Shown here piece after piece: positions 29,485 to 41,819 of a stretch of 64,000 nt of DNA (positions are counted from its first letter, which is position 1; every line of letters starts with the position of its first letter). The position numbers were made by a program, and so were the translations under genes. The notes under the pieces were generated by a model. The model made no database searches, was not told the DNA's origin, and was given only the letters and a program-made list of their open reading frames with translations. The DNA comes from Megamerina dolium (lineage: Eukaryota > Arthropoda > Insecta > Diptera > Megamerinidae), in assembly GCA_963854835.1 (NCBI GenBank), contig OY978525.1:44122554-44186553 (forward strand), read 5' to 3'.

Positions 29485-30115
29485 TATATTTATTTATATA
29501 CCTATTGTAATGGTTAGGATTGACTGCCATGCTCTGTTGCAGATGTTTGGTTTTCATGTGCCTATTAGAAATGCAAAATTGATATATTTAGTTTTAAAGA
29601 ATCTTTAAGATCCATTGCAAATGAATTTTTCTGTTTTTAAGTATTTCTGTATATTATTGAAACATTATTAGTTTCTAATCTATAAGAACTTTGTTGCATA
29701 AAATGTAATAAATAAATAAATAAAGAATAATATATTTAAGACCAAAGTGTACCGAACCATATACTCAAATTTTATCCTTCCAAGTATCTTTATTGGTTCA
29801 AAGAAATAAAGAAACATTAAGTGATGTCTATGTAAATAGATGCCGGTAGGTGTTTCTGTCGGTTTGACTAACTCATACTAATATTAAAGATTTACTTTTT
29901 GGCATTTCTATTGACTCACAATTAAAAAATTACTTTTGTCAGGAGTTTGAGAAATTATTGCCAATACTTCTATTACACAAAAGTTCTTAGGAAACGACTG
30001 ATTGCTTCTAGAGATGCCCTCTTTAATTTGATAGCCATATTTGCAAAATAGAATTAGAATGAGCGCTTATCATCGGTGCAAACCAAGAAAGGCGCGCTCA
30101 AAAATATATATGTAA
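29485..30115. other. No gene; AT-rich
   Basis: Nothing recognised before the microsatellite. Confidence 0.5.
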
Positions 30116-30123
30116 TATATATG

Positions 30124-30184
<61 letters not shown>

Positions 30185-30228
30185 TATATCTATATTATTA
30201 TATATATATATATATTTATATATATATG

Positions 30229-30297
<69 letters not shown>

Positions 30298-30309
30298 GTA
30301 TATTTATAT

Positions 30310-30368
<59 letters not shown>

Positions 30369-30372
30369 GATA
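30116..30372. repeat. Compound (AT)n microsatellite
   Basis: About 255 bp of TA units with sparse interruptions, adjoining the 3' tail (AAGTAAGTAAGTAAG on the minus strand) of RTE-like LINE R3. Confidence 0.98.
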
Positions 30373-30421
30373 TATATTACTTACTTACTTACTTATGTGG
30401 CCATAACAACCGAATATTGAT

Positions 30422-32172
30422 TTAGGCCGAAAATAACATGCTTCGCCAGCCATCTCTGTTCTTCGAGAGCTGGCGCCAGTTAGAAATTCCAAGCGCCGTC
30501 AGGTTCTCCAGTACTTGGTCTTTCCACCGGAGGTTTGGTCTTCCTCTTTTGCGTCGTCCTCCAGCGGGTTCCGAATATAACACCTCCTTAGCTAGAGCGT
30601 GTTCTTCCATTCGGTCGACATGACCCAGCCAGCGCAGCCACTGGATTTTGCTGCGCTTTACTATGTCAATATCGGCATACAGCTCGTACAGCTCATGGTT
30701 GTACCTTATTCGGTACTCGCCACCAACGCAAATAGGTCCAAATATCTTGCGTAGGACTTTTCTCTCGAAAACTCCAAGCATTCGCTCATGCGAGGTGGAA
30801 ATTGTCCAGGCTTCAGCGCCATATGTTAGGACAGGCATTATGAGAGACTTGTAGAGTGTAGTTTTCGTTCTTCGAGAGGGCTGGACTTCTCAATTGCTTA
30901 CTCAGCCCAAAGTAACACCTGTTAGCAAGAGTTATCCTACGCATGATCTCCAAGCTGACGTCATTACTGCTGTTAATGCTGGTTCCAAGAGAGATAAAGT
31001 CCCTTACTACTTCAAAAGCGTAGTTGTCGACAGTGACGTGCAGTCCAAGACGCCGGGACTCTCTGTTTGTTGACACTAGATACTTCGTCTTGCCCTCGTT
31101 CACCGTGAGACCCATCCGACGCGACTCTCTTTCCAACTCTGAGAATGCTGCACTGAATGCTCGCGTGTTCATGCCGATTATGTCAATATCGTCGGCATAC
31201 GCTAACAGCATGACACTTTTGTTGAAGATAGTGCCATTATGTCGTAGATCAGCAGCTCGTATTATTTTCTCCATAATAAGATTGAAGAAGTCGCATGATA
31301 ATGAATCATCTTGTCTGAAACCCCGTTCGGTATTAAACGGTGGGGAGAGGTCCTTCCCAATTTTCACTGCACAACGGGAGTTATGCAGTGTCATTCTGCA
31401 AAGTCGAATGAGCTTTGCAGGAATACCGAACTCAGACATTGTTGCATAGAGGTAATCCCTTACCGGACTGTCGAAAGCGGCTTTATAATCAACAAATAGG
31501 TGGTGTGAGTCGATCTGTTTTTCTTGGGTCTTCTCCAGGATTTGGCGCAGTGTGAAAATCTGGTCGCTGGTGGATTTACCAGGTCTGAAGCCACACTGAT
31601 ACGGTCCAATCAGGTTGCTGAGCATGGGCTTCAACCTTTCACACAGTACGCTCGATAGAACCTTGTATGCGATACTCAGGAGACTTATTCCACGGTAGTT
31701 GGCGCAAATTGTGGGGTCTCCTTTTTTATGTACAGGACAGAGAACACTGAGCCTCCAATCATCATGCATGCTTTCATCCGACCATATTCTGCTTATGAGC
31801 TGGTGCATGCGGGTGAGCAGCTCATCGCCTTCGGTCTTAAACAACTCGGCAGGCAGGCCATCTGCACCTGCAGCTTTGTTGTTCTTCAGCCTTAAAATGG
31901 CCGTTTCAACCTCGTCATAGTCGGGTGGTGGAACATCAACTGTAATCTGTAATTGGGGTTATCGGACAATCTCCTCCACTGGCGGAATTGTTCGTAGCAT
32001 AGCCATTTAGTAACGTGGAGAAGTGTTCCCTCCATAGGCTCAGTAAACTCTGGACATCTGTAACCAGATTCCCATTTCCATCACGACAAGAAGAGGCTCC
32101 GGGAATTAAACCTCCACTCAGGAGCTTGATATTTTCGAAGAATTTTCGAGTCTCATTCTTGTCGGTACACAT
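30422..32172 (-). pseudogene. LINE reverse transcriptase and C-terminal domain (R3)
   Basis: The frame at 31844-30813 (343 aa) contains NYRGISLLSIAYKVLSSVLC, CGFRPGKSTSDQIFTLRQIL, a DYKAAFDSP box, GFRQDDSLSCDFFNLIMEKI and LLAYADDIDIIGM, so the catalytic YADD is intact. The RQDD replaces the usual RQGD. A frameshift near 30838 leads to the C-terminal frame 30838-30422 with WLRWLGHVDRMEEHALAKEV and GRPNLRWKDQVLENL. The N-terminal linker (31936-32172) is split off by a frame change near 31900. Confidence 0.88.
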
Positions 32173-32423
32173 CTCTATCTCCTCACACTCGTGTCTTTCT
32201 TGTTCTTTTTTCTTGCGCCTGAAAAGACGTCTCTCTGCACTCCTTTTCCTCTGTACCGCTCCTTAGCAGCTCACGTTGCGCCTGCATGCAAGGTTTTTCT
32301 GTAGGCGGCGTCTTTCTCTGCGGTAGCGTCGCGACACTCCTGATCATACCACTCATTCCTCAGAAGCCGGTAGTAACCGATTACCTCCTCGGCGGCAGTA
32401 GTCATGGAGTGGGATATATGTGT

Positions 32424-33371
32424 TCACCGTGCGCATGTATCATCAAGTGGGGGAGTGTTCTGCATAAGCAGATCGGATAGTCGAGAGGAAAATGGATCTG
32501 CTGTCTCTGGTGATCGCAGTTTACTGACGTCGAGCTTTCGCTGTGTGGGACTTCTCTTGTTATTTGCGACACATAAGCGTGTGCGCACCTTAGCTGCAAC
32601 AAGGTAGTGATCCGAGTCGATGTTGGCACCACGGATCGATTTCACGTCCATCACACTGGAAGCATGCCTTCCGTCAATCACCACATGATCAATTTGGTTT
32701 CTTGTACGTTGATCTGGAGCCATGTCGCTTTGTGGATGTCGAGAGGTTGGAATATGGTACCACCGATTACCATGTTTCGTGCTGCTGCGAAGTCGATAAG
32801 CCTCATTCCGTTATCGGTGGTGTACAGGTGGAGGATGAATTATCCAACAGTTGGACCAAATGTACCTTCCTTATCTACCCTGGCATTAAAGTCGCCAAGC
32901 ACAATTTTGATATCGGTCAGCGGTCATAAGCTTCCTCGAGGCGCTGAAAGAAGCTTTCCTTGGTCACATTGTCCTTCTGATCCGTCGGAGCGTTGGCATA
33001 TACAAGGCTGATGTTAAAGAATTTTGCCTTGATGCGGATTGTGGCCAGCCGTTCGTTCACAGGCGTGAACTGTGAGACAAGATGTCGTAGTGTCTTGCTG
33101 ACCAAAAATTCACATTCTAATTCGTGCCTTTCAGCATGGCAACTATAGTAAATGTCATAGGACGCTCTTTTGGAGCAGACCTGTCTCGTCCATCGCATTT
33201 CCTGGAGAGCGGTGATGTCAGCTCTGTATTTTTCGAGGACATCAACCAGCTGGATAGAGGCACCCTCCCTATAAAGGGACCGGACATTCCAGGTGCATAT
33301 CCGTAAATCATGGTCCTTTTTTCGCCCCCATTAATAATAATGAAGGCGCCGTTACATAGTAGGCAGAGCAA
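32424..33371 (-). pseudogene. LINE endonuclease (R3), frameshifted
   Basis: Pieces in different frames: N-terminal RTMIYGYAPGMSG in one frame (the R1 equivalent is TWNVRSLYREGA), 33198-32917 with the central part (FFNISLVYANAPTDQKDNVT) and 32723-32424 with the C-terminal SPDQRTRNQIDHVVIDGRH-type motif and IDSDHYLVAAKVR. All domain parts exist but stops and shifts break it. Confidence 0.82.
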
Positions 33372-33535
33372 GCTATATGACTACCCCTCATTAACAAATA
33401 TCAAGGTATCATCACATAGCGCTTAAATCAAACTACATGACAGCCAGTGAGTTGACTTGCAATGAGTTCAACAAGGATTGCGCTAGCCCCACCCGGTTGA
33501 GGCAGTTAGCCACGTTGCCTTGCGAAAATATCACC

Positions 33536-33647
<112 letters not shown>

Positions 33648-36043
33648 GGTGATATTTTCGCAAGGCAACGTGGCTAACTACTTCCGTAATCCTTGTTGAA
33701 CTAATCCCAAGTCAACTAACTCGTCATCATGTAGTTTGTCCTGCTTACTATATGATGACGTCTTCATTCTAAATGGGGTCCTCCTTGTGACGACCTTCAT
33801 TTTAATGGGGATCCTCCACGCGGCAACCGCTGGGCAACGTCGTTCCAGCACCAGCTGGGCGTCGGTTGAAGTGTTTGGAGAAAACTTCCCTCAATTCGAA
33901 GTTGTGCATTAGGCTTGAGACCCACTACATAAAAACCCTCCCCCAGTGAAGAACACAACAGTGCCTCTATAAAGATTACCGCTTTTGATGATGACCCCCG
34001 TAAACGAAAAAAGGACGACGATTTACGTATATACACCTGGAACGTCCGATCTCTCTATAGGGAAGGTGTATCCATCCAGCTGGTTGATGTCCTCGAGAAG
34101 TACAAGGCTGACATCACCGCTCTCCAGGGAATGCGATGGACGGTACAGGGCTGCTCCAAAAGAGCATTCTGTGACATATACTATAGTTGCCATGCGGAGA
34201 GGCACGAACTAGGATAAGGATTTTTGGTTAGAAAGAGACTCCGACACCTGGTCTCACAGTTCATGCCTGTGAACGCGCGCGTGCTTGGCGATTTCAATGC
34301 CAGGGTTGGTAAGGAAGGTATGTTTGGTCCTACAGTCAACTGTCGAGGCTGATCGACTTCGCCGCAGCACGACACAAGGTAATTGGTAGTACCAGATTCC
34401 AGCATCTCGATATCCACAAAGCGCTATGATTATCTCCTGATCAGCGAACGAGAAATCAAGTTGATCATTAGAGGAAGAGAAAGACGCGAGTGTGAGGAAA
34501 TAGAGACGTGCGGCGACAAGAATGAGACTCGAAAATTCTTCGAAAAGATTAAATGCCTGAGTGGCGGTTTAAATCTCAAAGCTTCTTCCTGCCCTGACGG
34601 AAATGGGAATATGGTTACGTATATCCAGAGCATACTGAGTCTATGGAGGGAACACTTCCCCAAGTTACTGAATGGCGATGCTACGAACAATTCCGCCAGT
34701 GGAGGAGATTGCCCAAACATCCCAGATACGGATGATGGTGCTGACGATTCTCCACCCAACCATGACGAGGTTAAAACAGCCATAATGAGGCTGAAGAAGA
34801 ACAAAGCAGCAGGTGCAGATGGCCTGCTTGCCGAGTTGTTTAAGACCGACGGCGATGACCTGCTCGCCTGCGTGCGCCAGATCATAAGCAGAATATGGTC
34901 GACGAAAGCATGCCCGATGATTGGAGTCTCAGTGTTTTCTGCCCCATATATAAGAAAGGAGACCCCACAATTTGCGCCAACTACCATGGCATAAGTCTCC
35001 TGAGCATCGCATACAAGGTCTTATCATGCGTATTGTGTAAGAGATTGAAGCCTGTGTTCAGCAACCTGATTAGTCCTTATCCACCATCGTTGAAATTTTC
35101 ACACTACGCCAAATCCTGAAAATGACCCAAAAAAAAAAAATGACACACATTACCTATTCATCGATTATAAAGTCGTTTTCGACAGTCCGATAAGGGATTA
35201 CCTCTACACAACTATGTCTGAATATGGTAGACCTGCAAATTGAGAGAGACCTCTAATCTTCGTTCAATACCTAACGAGGTTTCACACAAGGTGATTCGTT
35301 ATAGTGCTTCAACCTTATTATGGATAAAATTACACGAGGTACAGATTTACGACATAATGGCACTATCTTCAACAAAAGTGTCATGCTGCTGGCGTATGCC
35401 GACCATATTGACATAATCGGTATCAACCCGCGAGCAGTCAGTCAGCATCCTCTGAATTGAAACGAGAGTCACGTCGAATGGGTCTTACGGTGAACGAAGG
35501 CAAGACGAAGTACCTAGTGTCTGCAAACAAAGAGTCCCGGCATCTTGAACAACACGTTACTGTTGACAATTGCACTTTCGAGGTGGTGAAGGACTTTGTC
35601 TATCTTGGTACCAGCATTAACAACTGTAATGACGTCAGCCTGGAGATCATGCGTAGTATAACTCTTGCTAACAGTTGTTACTTTCGACTGAGTAAGCAAT
35701 TGAGTAGTAGAGCCCTCTCTCGAAGATCGAACATATTCAATATTCCTGTCCTAACATATGGCGCAGAAGCCTGGACAATTTCCATACGGATGAGAGGATG
35801 CTGGAGTTTTCGAGAGAAAAGTTCTGCGCTGGGACTTCAGATCTATTTGCGTTGATGGCGAGTATCGAATAAGGTACAACGATGAGTTGTATGAGCTGGA
35901 CGCTGACATTGTCAATGTCAGTCAGGCGAATCAAAATTCAGCGGCTGTACTGGCTTTGTCGTGTCGAGCGAATGGAAGAAGACGGTCCAGCGAAGAGGGT
36001 ATTTATTTGGTTGGGTAACCGGACGACGTTTGTTTGGCGCCGT
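33648..36043 (+). mobile_element. RTE-like LINE copy R4, decayed
   Basis: Starts with the same 5' end as R3 but in opposite orientation. It carries the longer 5' UTR, an endonuclease with a large deletion, an RT in several frames and a C-terminal scrap, and ends abruptly at (AT)n at 36044. Confidence 0.85.
33985..35855 (+). pseudogene. LINE endonuclease and RT (R4), multiply broken
   Basis: Endonuclease: the N-terminal part is at about 34015-34215, then a deletion directly to LGDFNARVGKEG near 34290. RT: linker and motif 1 at 34383-34994 (KNKAAGADGLLAELFKT), continuing in a new frame at 34895-35119. The middle is damaged (35120-35390). The catalytic box near 35394 reads YADH instead of YADD, followed by 35457-35855 (MGLTVNEGKTKYLVSA). 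It cannot be active. Confidence 0.83.
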
Positions 36044-36044
36044 G

Positions 36045-36120
<76 letters not shown>
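36044..36120. repeat. (AT)n microsatellite at the 3' break of R4
   Basis: About 77 bp of uninterrupted TA. Confidence 0.98.
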
Positions 36121-36193
36121 CTCACTTAATATACCATTTGAGACAACAATATTTAGCACATAGCGTTACATTATAATGGTACATAACCTTACC

Positions 36194-36880
36194 AGAAATG
36201 GCCGAGACATGCCTACTTTTTATAGTAGCTCCCATACAAAGTGTTTGTACTTCTTTTAAATTCAAACAGATGTAACTTCTACAATCTTCTGTCTAGAATA
36301 ACCATAATTGGATTAACATGACAGTCGGAAATAATATGGCAAAAACTCAGCGTGCCACGCCCACTTATTATTGGGGCTCCCATACAAAGTCGAGGGAATT
36401 AAACAAAAATTTTAAGCGCTATAACTTATAAAATATTTTGCGTAGAAAAACGAGATTTAAGGTGTGGATTAGTATTGTAAGAGCAAATATAATCACAAGA
36501 AATGGGCCAGCCACGCCCATTGTTTATAGTGGCTACCATACAGAATGACTGAATTTCTTTTAAATTGAGATAGCTGCAGCTTCTGCAATCTTGTGTCTAG
36601 AACGATCATAATTAATACTTAGGTTAATATGATAGTTACACATAATTTGGCAAAAAAAAAAATAATGGGGCTACCATACAGAGTTTCAAAATTTAAAAAA
36701 AATTTTAACCGCTATAACTTACGAACTATTCAACGTAAGACAACCAAATTTAAGGTGTGAATTAATATTAAAAAATTAATTGGATTTACAAGAAATAGAT
36801 AACCACGCCCACTTTTTATATAGCTCCCATACTAAGCCTCAGAATTATCTTAAAAACCTCCTTTAAATTATCCCTTTTAG
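36194..36880 (+). repeat. ~300-bp tandem repeat, about 2.3 units
   Basis: Units start with AGAAATRG at 36194, 36498 and 36791. Each has two halves that are themselves similar, marked by CCACGCCCAC..TTAT..GGCTCCCATAC-type blocks at about 36215, 36355, 36515, 36665 and 36800. The half-unit is therefore ~150 bp. Unit 2 differs from unit 1 by many substitutions, so the array is old. No coding frame. Confidence 0.8.
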
Positions 36881-37003
36881 AACCTACATAACATACAAAG
36901 TACTTCGTCAAAGTCAATCATATTTCGAGTGTAAATTAGTAGTATATGCAAAAATTGTTTCTCAAAAAGTGGAAATAAAAGAAAAAGATGGATATTCGAG
37001 TAA

Positions 37004-37116
<113 letters not shown>

Positions 37117-37159
37117 ACATATGCAGGGTATAATTTGGTCGGCCCCAGCCGACTGTAAT

Positions 37160-37692
37160 AGCCATACGGCCACATACGGCAGCCTAATTCCGGATTACCG
37201 GCGCACTTAATCCGAATAAAATAATAACCTGACAGTCGGCAGTATTGCGGATTAACTAACAGCTGATTGCTGTTTTATTAGGTCTGTCCACTTACATTAC
37301 TATCACTATCAATTTCTGTCATCTATCACTCTCGCAATGAGAAAATCTACACGAAGTACGTGAGCTGAAAACTATCAGAAACTTGTACATTTACATTCAC
37401 CGTTCGTAATTGACAGCTGGATTTATGTGTTCGCCCACACTTTTATGTTGAAAACTGTTAACAATTGTTGAAAGTTTTTTGTTAGCGAACACACTTAATA
37501 TTTTGTAAAATGGATGGAGAAAAATTCACAATAGACAATTTTCAGCAGTGTTGCCATAGCAAATTGCCCTAATCCTCTTTTATTTTGAGAATTAACTCAT
37601 AGAGTTTATGCGGATTAGCTGCAGTTAATGCCCGAGTTAATTCGAATTAACTCAATAATCCGGAATTAGGCTGCCGTCTGTCTGGCTATAAG
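37160..37692. mobile_element. MITE-like element with terminal inverted repeats
   Basis: The left end ATAGCCATACGGCC..CGGCAGCCTAATTCCGGATTA is mirrored at the right by TAATCCGGAATTAGGCTGCCG..TCTGGCTAT. Length is about 530 bp and no coding frame is present. Flanking duplication and superfamily are not resolved. Confidence 0.7.
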
Positions 37693-38335
37693 GTGGTTTG
37701 TAAACGCGTTTGTAGCTCATAGAATAATATTTACCTCATCGTATGATAACGTTATAAAGTTTAAGAGAATGCACTAATTCACAAGTCTTAAATTTATGAT
37801 AAATAAAAAAAAAACACAAATTATGTACTTTCATTAATGTTAAAGACGATTTTGTATAATTTTCTTATAATTATCATTAGAAATACCGAAGCAGCAGTAT
37901 AAAATTTAACATATTTTTGTAAATCATATTTTGTTGGCGGAACATTTTCAGAGGAAGATACTATTTTGTAAAATTGATTAACTCATATTATGGAAACTTT
38001 TTATTCCATAGCGTTTCAAATACAACAACATAAAATATCTCTATACAAATTCGCTCCACCTTAATATAAAAATAAATAAGATAAAATAAGAAACATTTGC
38101 AACTACCAGAAAAAAAATTTTTCGATTGTATTTAAATAAGATATATTAAAAAAATAGTACAGAAAATGTAAAGTTTTAATGGATTAATGATTATTGAAAC
38201 GGTAGTGCTATTCGGCACCGTAAACGTATTTATTTCCTTCAAATTCCCTGTAACATTTGGTTTGCCATGTACATAGTTTGTGCTTACGTTTTCTTCTATG
38301 TCTTCAATAGTTTCTTATTCTAATTCTTGTGATTG
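37693..38335. other. No gene; AT-rich
   Basis: Nothing recognised. Confidence 0.5.
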
Positions 38336-38448
38336 TTTTGACAATTTTAAATAAAATTCAACTCAGACTAATTCATGGTTATCAGCTGAAGCAAATTAAT
38401 AATTGAGTAAAAGGTTATGACGAGTAATCACTTTTCCAATGGCATACT
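38336..38448 (+). repeat. Dispersed repeat, copy 2
   Basis: Matches 29375-29484 in the same orientation. Confidence 0.85.
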
Positions 38449-38729
38449 ATATTAAGATAAAATTTTAAGTACACTATAGAACAGTCGCCAAAAATGAAAA
38501 GCGTTTTTTGTATTAAACAAAGAAACAAAAATTTTTCGTACTACACGAATTGACTGAAAGGCAGCACGAATAAAAACCAGTCAGATTTTACTTCAACGGA
38601 ACGAACGAACGTCTTTTTTGCACCACATTATTATGGTGGAAAATTGATTTATTTTGAGAATCCAAAACGTAAAAATCTTGGGTTGATCCAAGCAAACCAT
38701 AAACTTCGAATGCTCTGTGTGTGGTTTAT

Positions 38730-38930
38730 TATGAGGTAATAAATTCTGGTGAAATTGGTAATACTCAAATACTGACACATGCTCTGATCGAAATACGACC
38801 GGGATGAGCTAGAAGACACGGTAAGGTAATTTTGCTTCATGACAACCCCCTGTCACACAAAGCAAACCCAATTCAGGATACGATGAAATTACTGGGCTGG
38901 GAACTCTGATTACAATTTGTACACGCACTT
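38730..38930 (+). pseudogene. mariner transposase scrap
   Basis: The plus strand reads a LTHALIEIRPG-like stretch, then ARRHGK, a frame shift, and ILLHDNPLSHKANPIQDTMK with KLLGWEL. This is the mariner region around the second catalytic Asp (HDN.x.H). Stops and shifts show it is a fossil. Confidence 0.7.
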
Positions 38931-41600
38931 AAGCGCAGCACTTCAATACAACTGACGAACTGGATACCTGTGTGATTTTCATCAAAACAAGAAATATTTT
39001 TATGTGGTATCCACATAGGGCGTGAAAGTTGGCAAAAATCTGTAGAAAAGGATGAACAGTACTTCGGATCAAATATTTTTTGCTTTCATATTAACGACGG
39101 CGCTTTATTTTCTTATAAAAATGGCTCATTTCATATGCATACACCTGATGTCAGAAACGCAATAGTTCTTCATTATTCTTTTTTTTTTGTTGGAGTTTTT
39201 TTACTGTATTGTGATTGTATTTGAAAATTTTCGAATTATGAAGCCATTGAAAGAAAAAATGTCAATTCAATTATGGTTGCTGTTGATAAATGTAAAATTA
39301 TTAAAATATTTAAAGAAAAAAATGTCAATGCATTTGTGATTAGACTCGAAGTGAGTGGGAATTATTTTCAGAAGAGCTTTTGGGTTAAAATTTTTAAATT
39401 TGATAAATAAAATTTTTGATTCGATTTATTGGTAAATTAACTTATCATTATCCACTCGCAATTCTGATATGAACAACGTTTGAATATACTTAATATATGT
39501 ATAACAAAACTTCATCATTAAATCGATTTGGAAAGGAGGGCCATTACTTACTTTTTATAACGCTCACTGGATATTTACTCATGGATGTATGCAGTACATG
39601 TTATTTGCAAAAACTTTTGTTATGTTTATTTTTCTTTTTTCAAAACAATGTTTTTACCTTCAATATACTGAATGTAGATATATGTACATACGTCTATTAA
39701 ACAAACAAAAAACAAAAAAAAAATTAACCAAAACAAAAAACACAATAAGCACAAAATAAAATTATGTACTTAATAAATAAATAATGAACATATTGAACAA
39801 AGCAACAACTTAATAAAATTAAAGAAATCAATGAATTTCATTTCCTTATTTTCCACATTTTAATTATAATTCTATAATTATAGAAAAAATGTTAAAGACT
39901 CAATTTCCGTAACCATACCCTTTGCAATGAGACTAAAGTACAAGCTAAGCGGCTATTAATTCACTTTCGAAAAATTTAACCAGCAATGAAACACGTCGAC
40001 GCGAGGCACTATTATCGTTATAACGGTGTACCCGCTGTGTATTGAGATGAGTTTAAAAATGCACTATGTGTAAGTAATATGGGTGTTGTGACCGAAATTC
40101 GCGATCGCATAGCTTATATAAATTACTGCTTCTGCATATAATATTTCACTGCGCCAACACAACAGCGTTGTGTTATGTTATTGTTTTTTCTTTTTGTATT
40201 TGTGTGACTCTGAAAGTGGGAATTTAAGAATCTTATGCGTTTGGGTACGTTGAAGCAATTAAAAGCGGCGAATTTGTTGTATATTATACCAGTGGGGAAA
40301 TTTCAACAAAGTGGGGCAACCGCTCGAACACGTTGTCGCTTCTAGACTGAATTGGCAGCAGTGTTCTTAGTATGGTAAAATGCTAGCAAAACCGATGAAT
40401 AACAATGCGCAGGAATATGCAGAAAATAGTAAAATTCACACACATGTACAAATGCTTGTCATGGGCAATTCAAAGTGTTCCGATGCTTCGCTGCAATAGA
40501 GAGAAAACATTTATTGGTATTCTGCAAGCAATAATATGTGACTAATGAAAGTTGCAGTAGTAGTAACAGCAGCAACTGACGTGGCGCCGAGCAAGCAATC
40601 ACAATGGCCTGCAGCGAAATAGAAATGCAAAAATTCAACCTGGTGGTGCGGATAAACAGTATAAAAATGTAAAAAAAAATCAACTAGAAAAACAACAAAA
40701 ATAGATAGAAAATAATAAAATAAAAATAAGAATAAGCAAGGAATATTCGCATTCTTATACGTTATTGTATGTAATTACGAGTCTAACGACATGGTACGAG
40801 TGGGCTAATGTGAATTAACTGACTAGCCAGCTCTTATCTAGTATCCGCCAAAGCAAGAGTAAATATACCAAAATAAAAGCAAGAAGTGCAAAAGTGCACT
40901 TTCATTTAAGAAGAGAGCATAGTTATGGATGACAGTGGTTGTAAATGAATAAATCCCTGCTCTCAAATATTTGTACGAAGCAACTGTATGAGACGACTAC
41001 ATTCACAAACGAATTAAAGAGAAACAAAACGATTGGTTTAGTAAGCAATATTTAGCAAAATGATAGCAAGTGCCAATAGTAGGTAATTTGAAATCAAATC
41101 GTATCAAATTGTAACAAACAGTATAAATTAAGAAAACTGTTATAACAATTAATTGAAGTACTTAATGATGAATCATCATAATCATCCCTAATACTCTTAC
41201 TCTATAATAAACATTATATTTTGGTATAAAAGCTCCACAATGAATGCAGGCTTGCAGAATTGACACTAACTTTACCACTATGTATTCTCTTTCTCATACA
41301 TAAATAAATAGTTGCACAACTTCATCCTCTTTAGCAAAGTTTCCAAGTTTGCTCTTTATTTTAACTATCTTCCTACCGAGGGTGTCATAAATAGAGAAGG
41401 TTATTAAAATTTACTTCGATTTTCTTTTAAGTACTTAGTTGTAATAAAATCTGAAATGTATGATCGGTGCTATCGAATTGTCAATGCAATGAAGGATTAG
41501 GCATCATTGGATTATGTTTTATCATATACGAGTAAGTGCAAAAGAAGAATGATGGGAGGATTTCCGAAAGGTCAAATGCAAATCAAAGGTATAAAGTCTC
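38931..41600. other. No gene recognised in ~2.7 kb of AT-rich sequence
   Basis: No frame over 75 codons with recognisable content and no repeat match within the window. It may be genuine host intergenic sequence. A TATATAAAT near 40116 is only a weak promoter-like string. Confidence 0.45.
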
Positions 41601-41605
41601 CAACT

Positions 41606-41815
41606 TCATATCGATGAGTCCTCATACGATCTGAGTCTCTTTCTCTGGACCCACCACTTGAGGCTTGGAAACAGATGATAATCACTGTGAGCTAAGTCTG
41701 GAGATGGATGAGCAACCAGTTCGAATCGTAATTGGCCCAATTTGGTCATCGCTTTCAAAGACGAAAGGGGTGGTTGCCCCGAAGGGGCACATCTAGGCCC
41801 ACATAGGCCAAACAA
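41606..41815 (-). pseudogene. mariner transposase C-terminal scrap
   Basis: The minus-strand frame contains SPDLAHSDYHLFPSLKWWVQ and RLRSYED. This is the mariner signature with the third catalytic Asp (the family norm is SPDLAPSDYHLF). Only this block remains, next to the LINE at 41820-43970. Confidence 0.8.
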
Positions 41816-41819
41816 TTGT

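Noticed and set aside
30226..30420. Open frames of repeated Tyr-Ile in the (AT)n arrays (also near 33437, 35882, 36877, 53326, 54224, 60557)
   Set aside because: They are translations of TATATA microsatellite and have no coding meaning.
40080..40330. Host promoter with TATATAAAT near 40116
   Set aside because: No downstream coding frame, no polyadenylation context and no conserved element could be tied to it.
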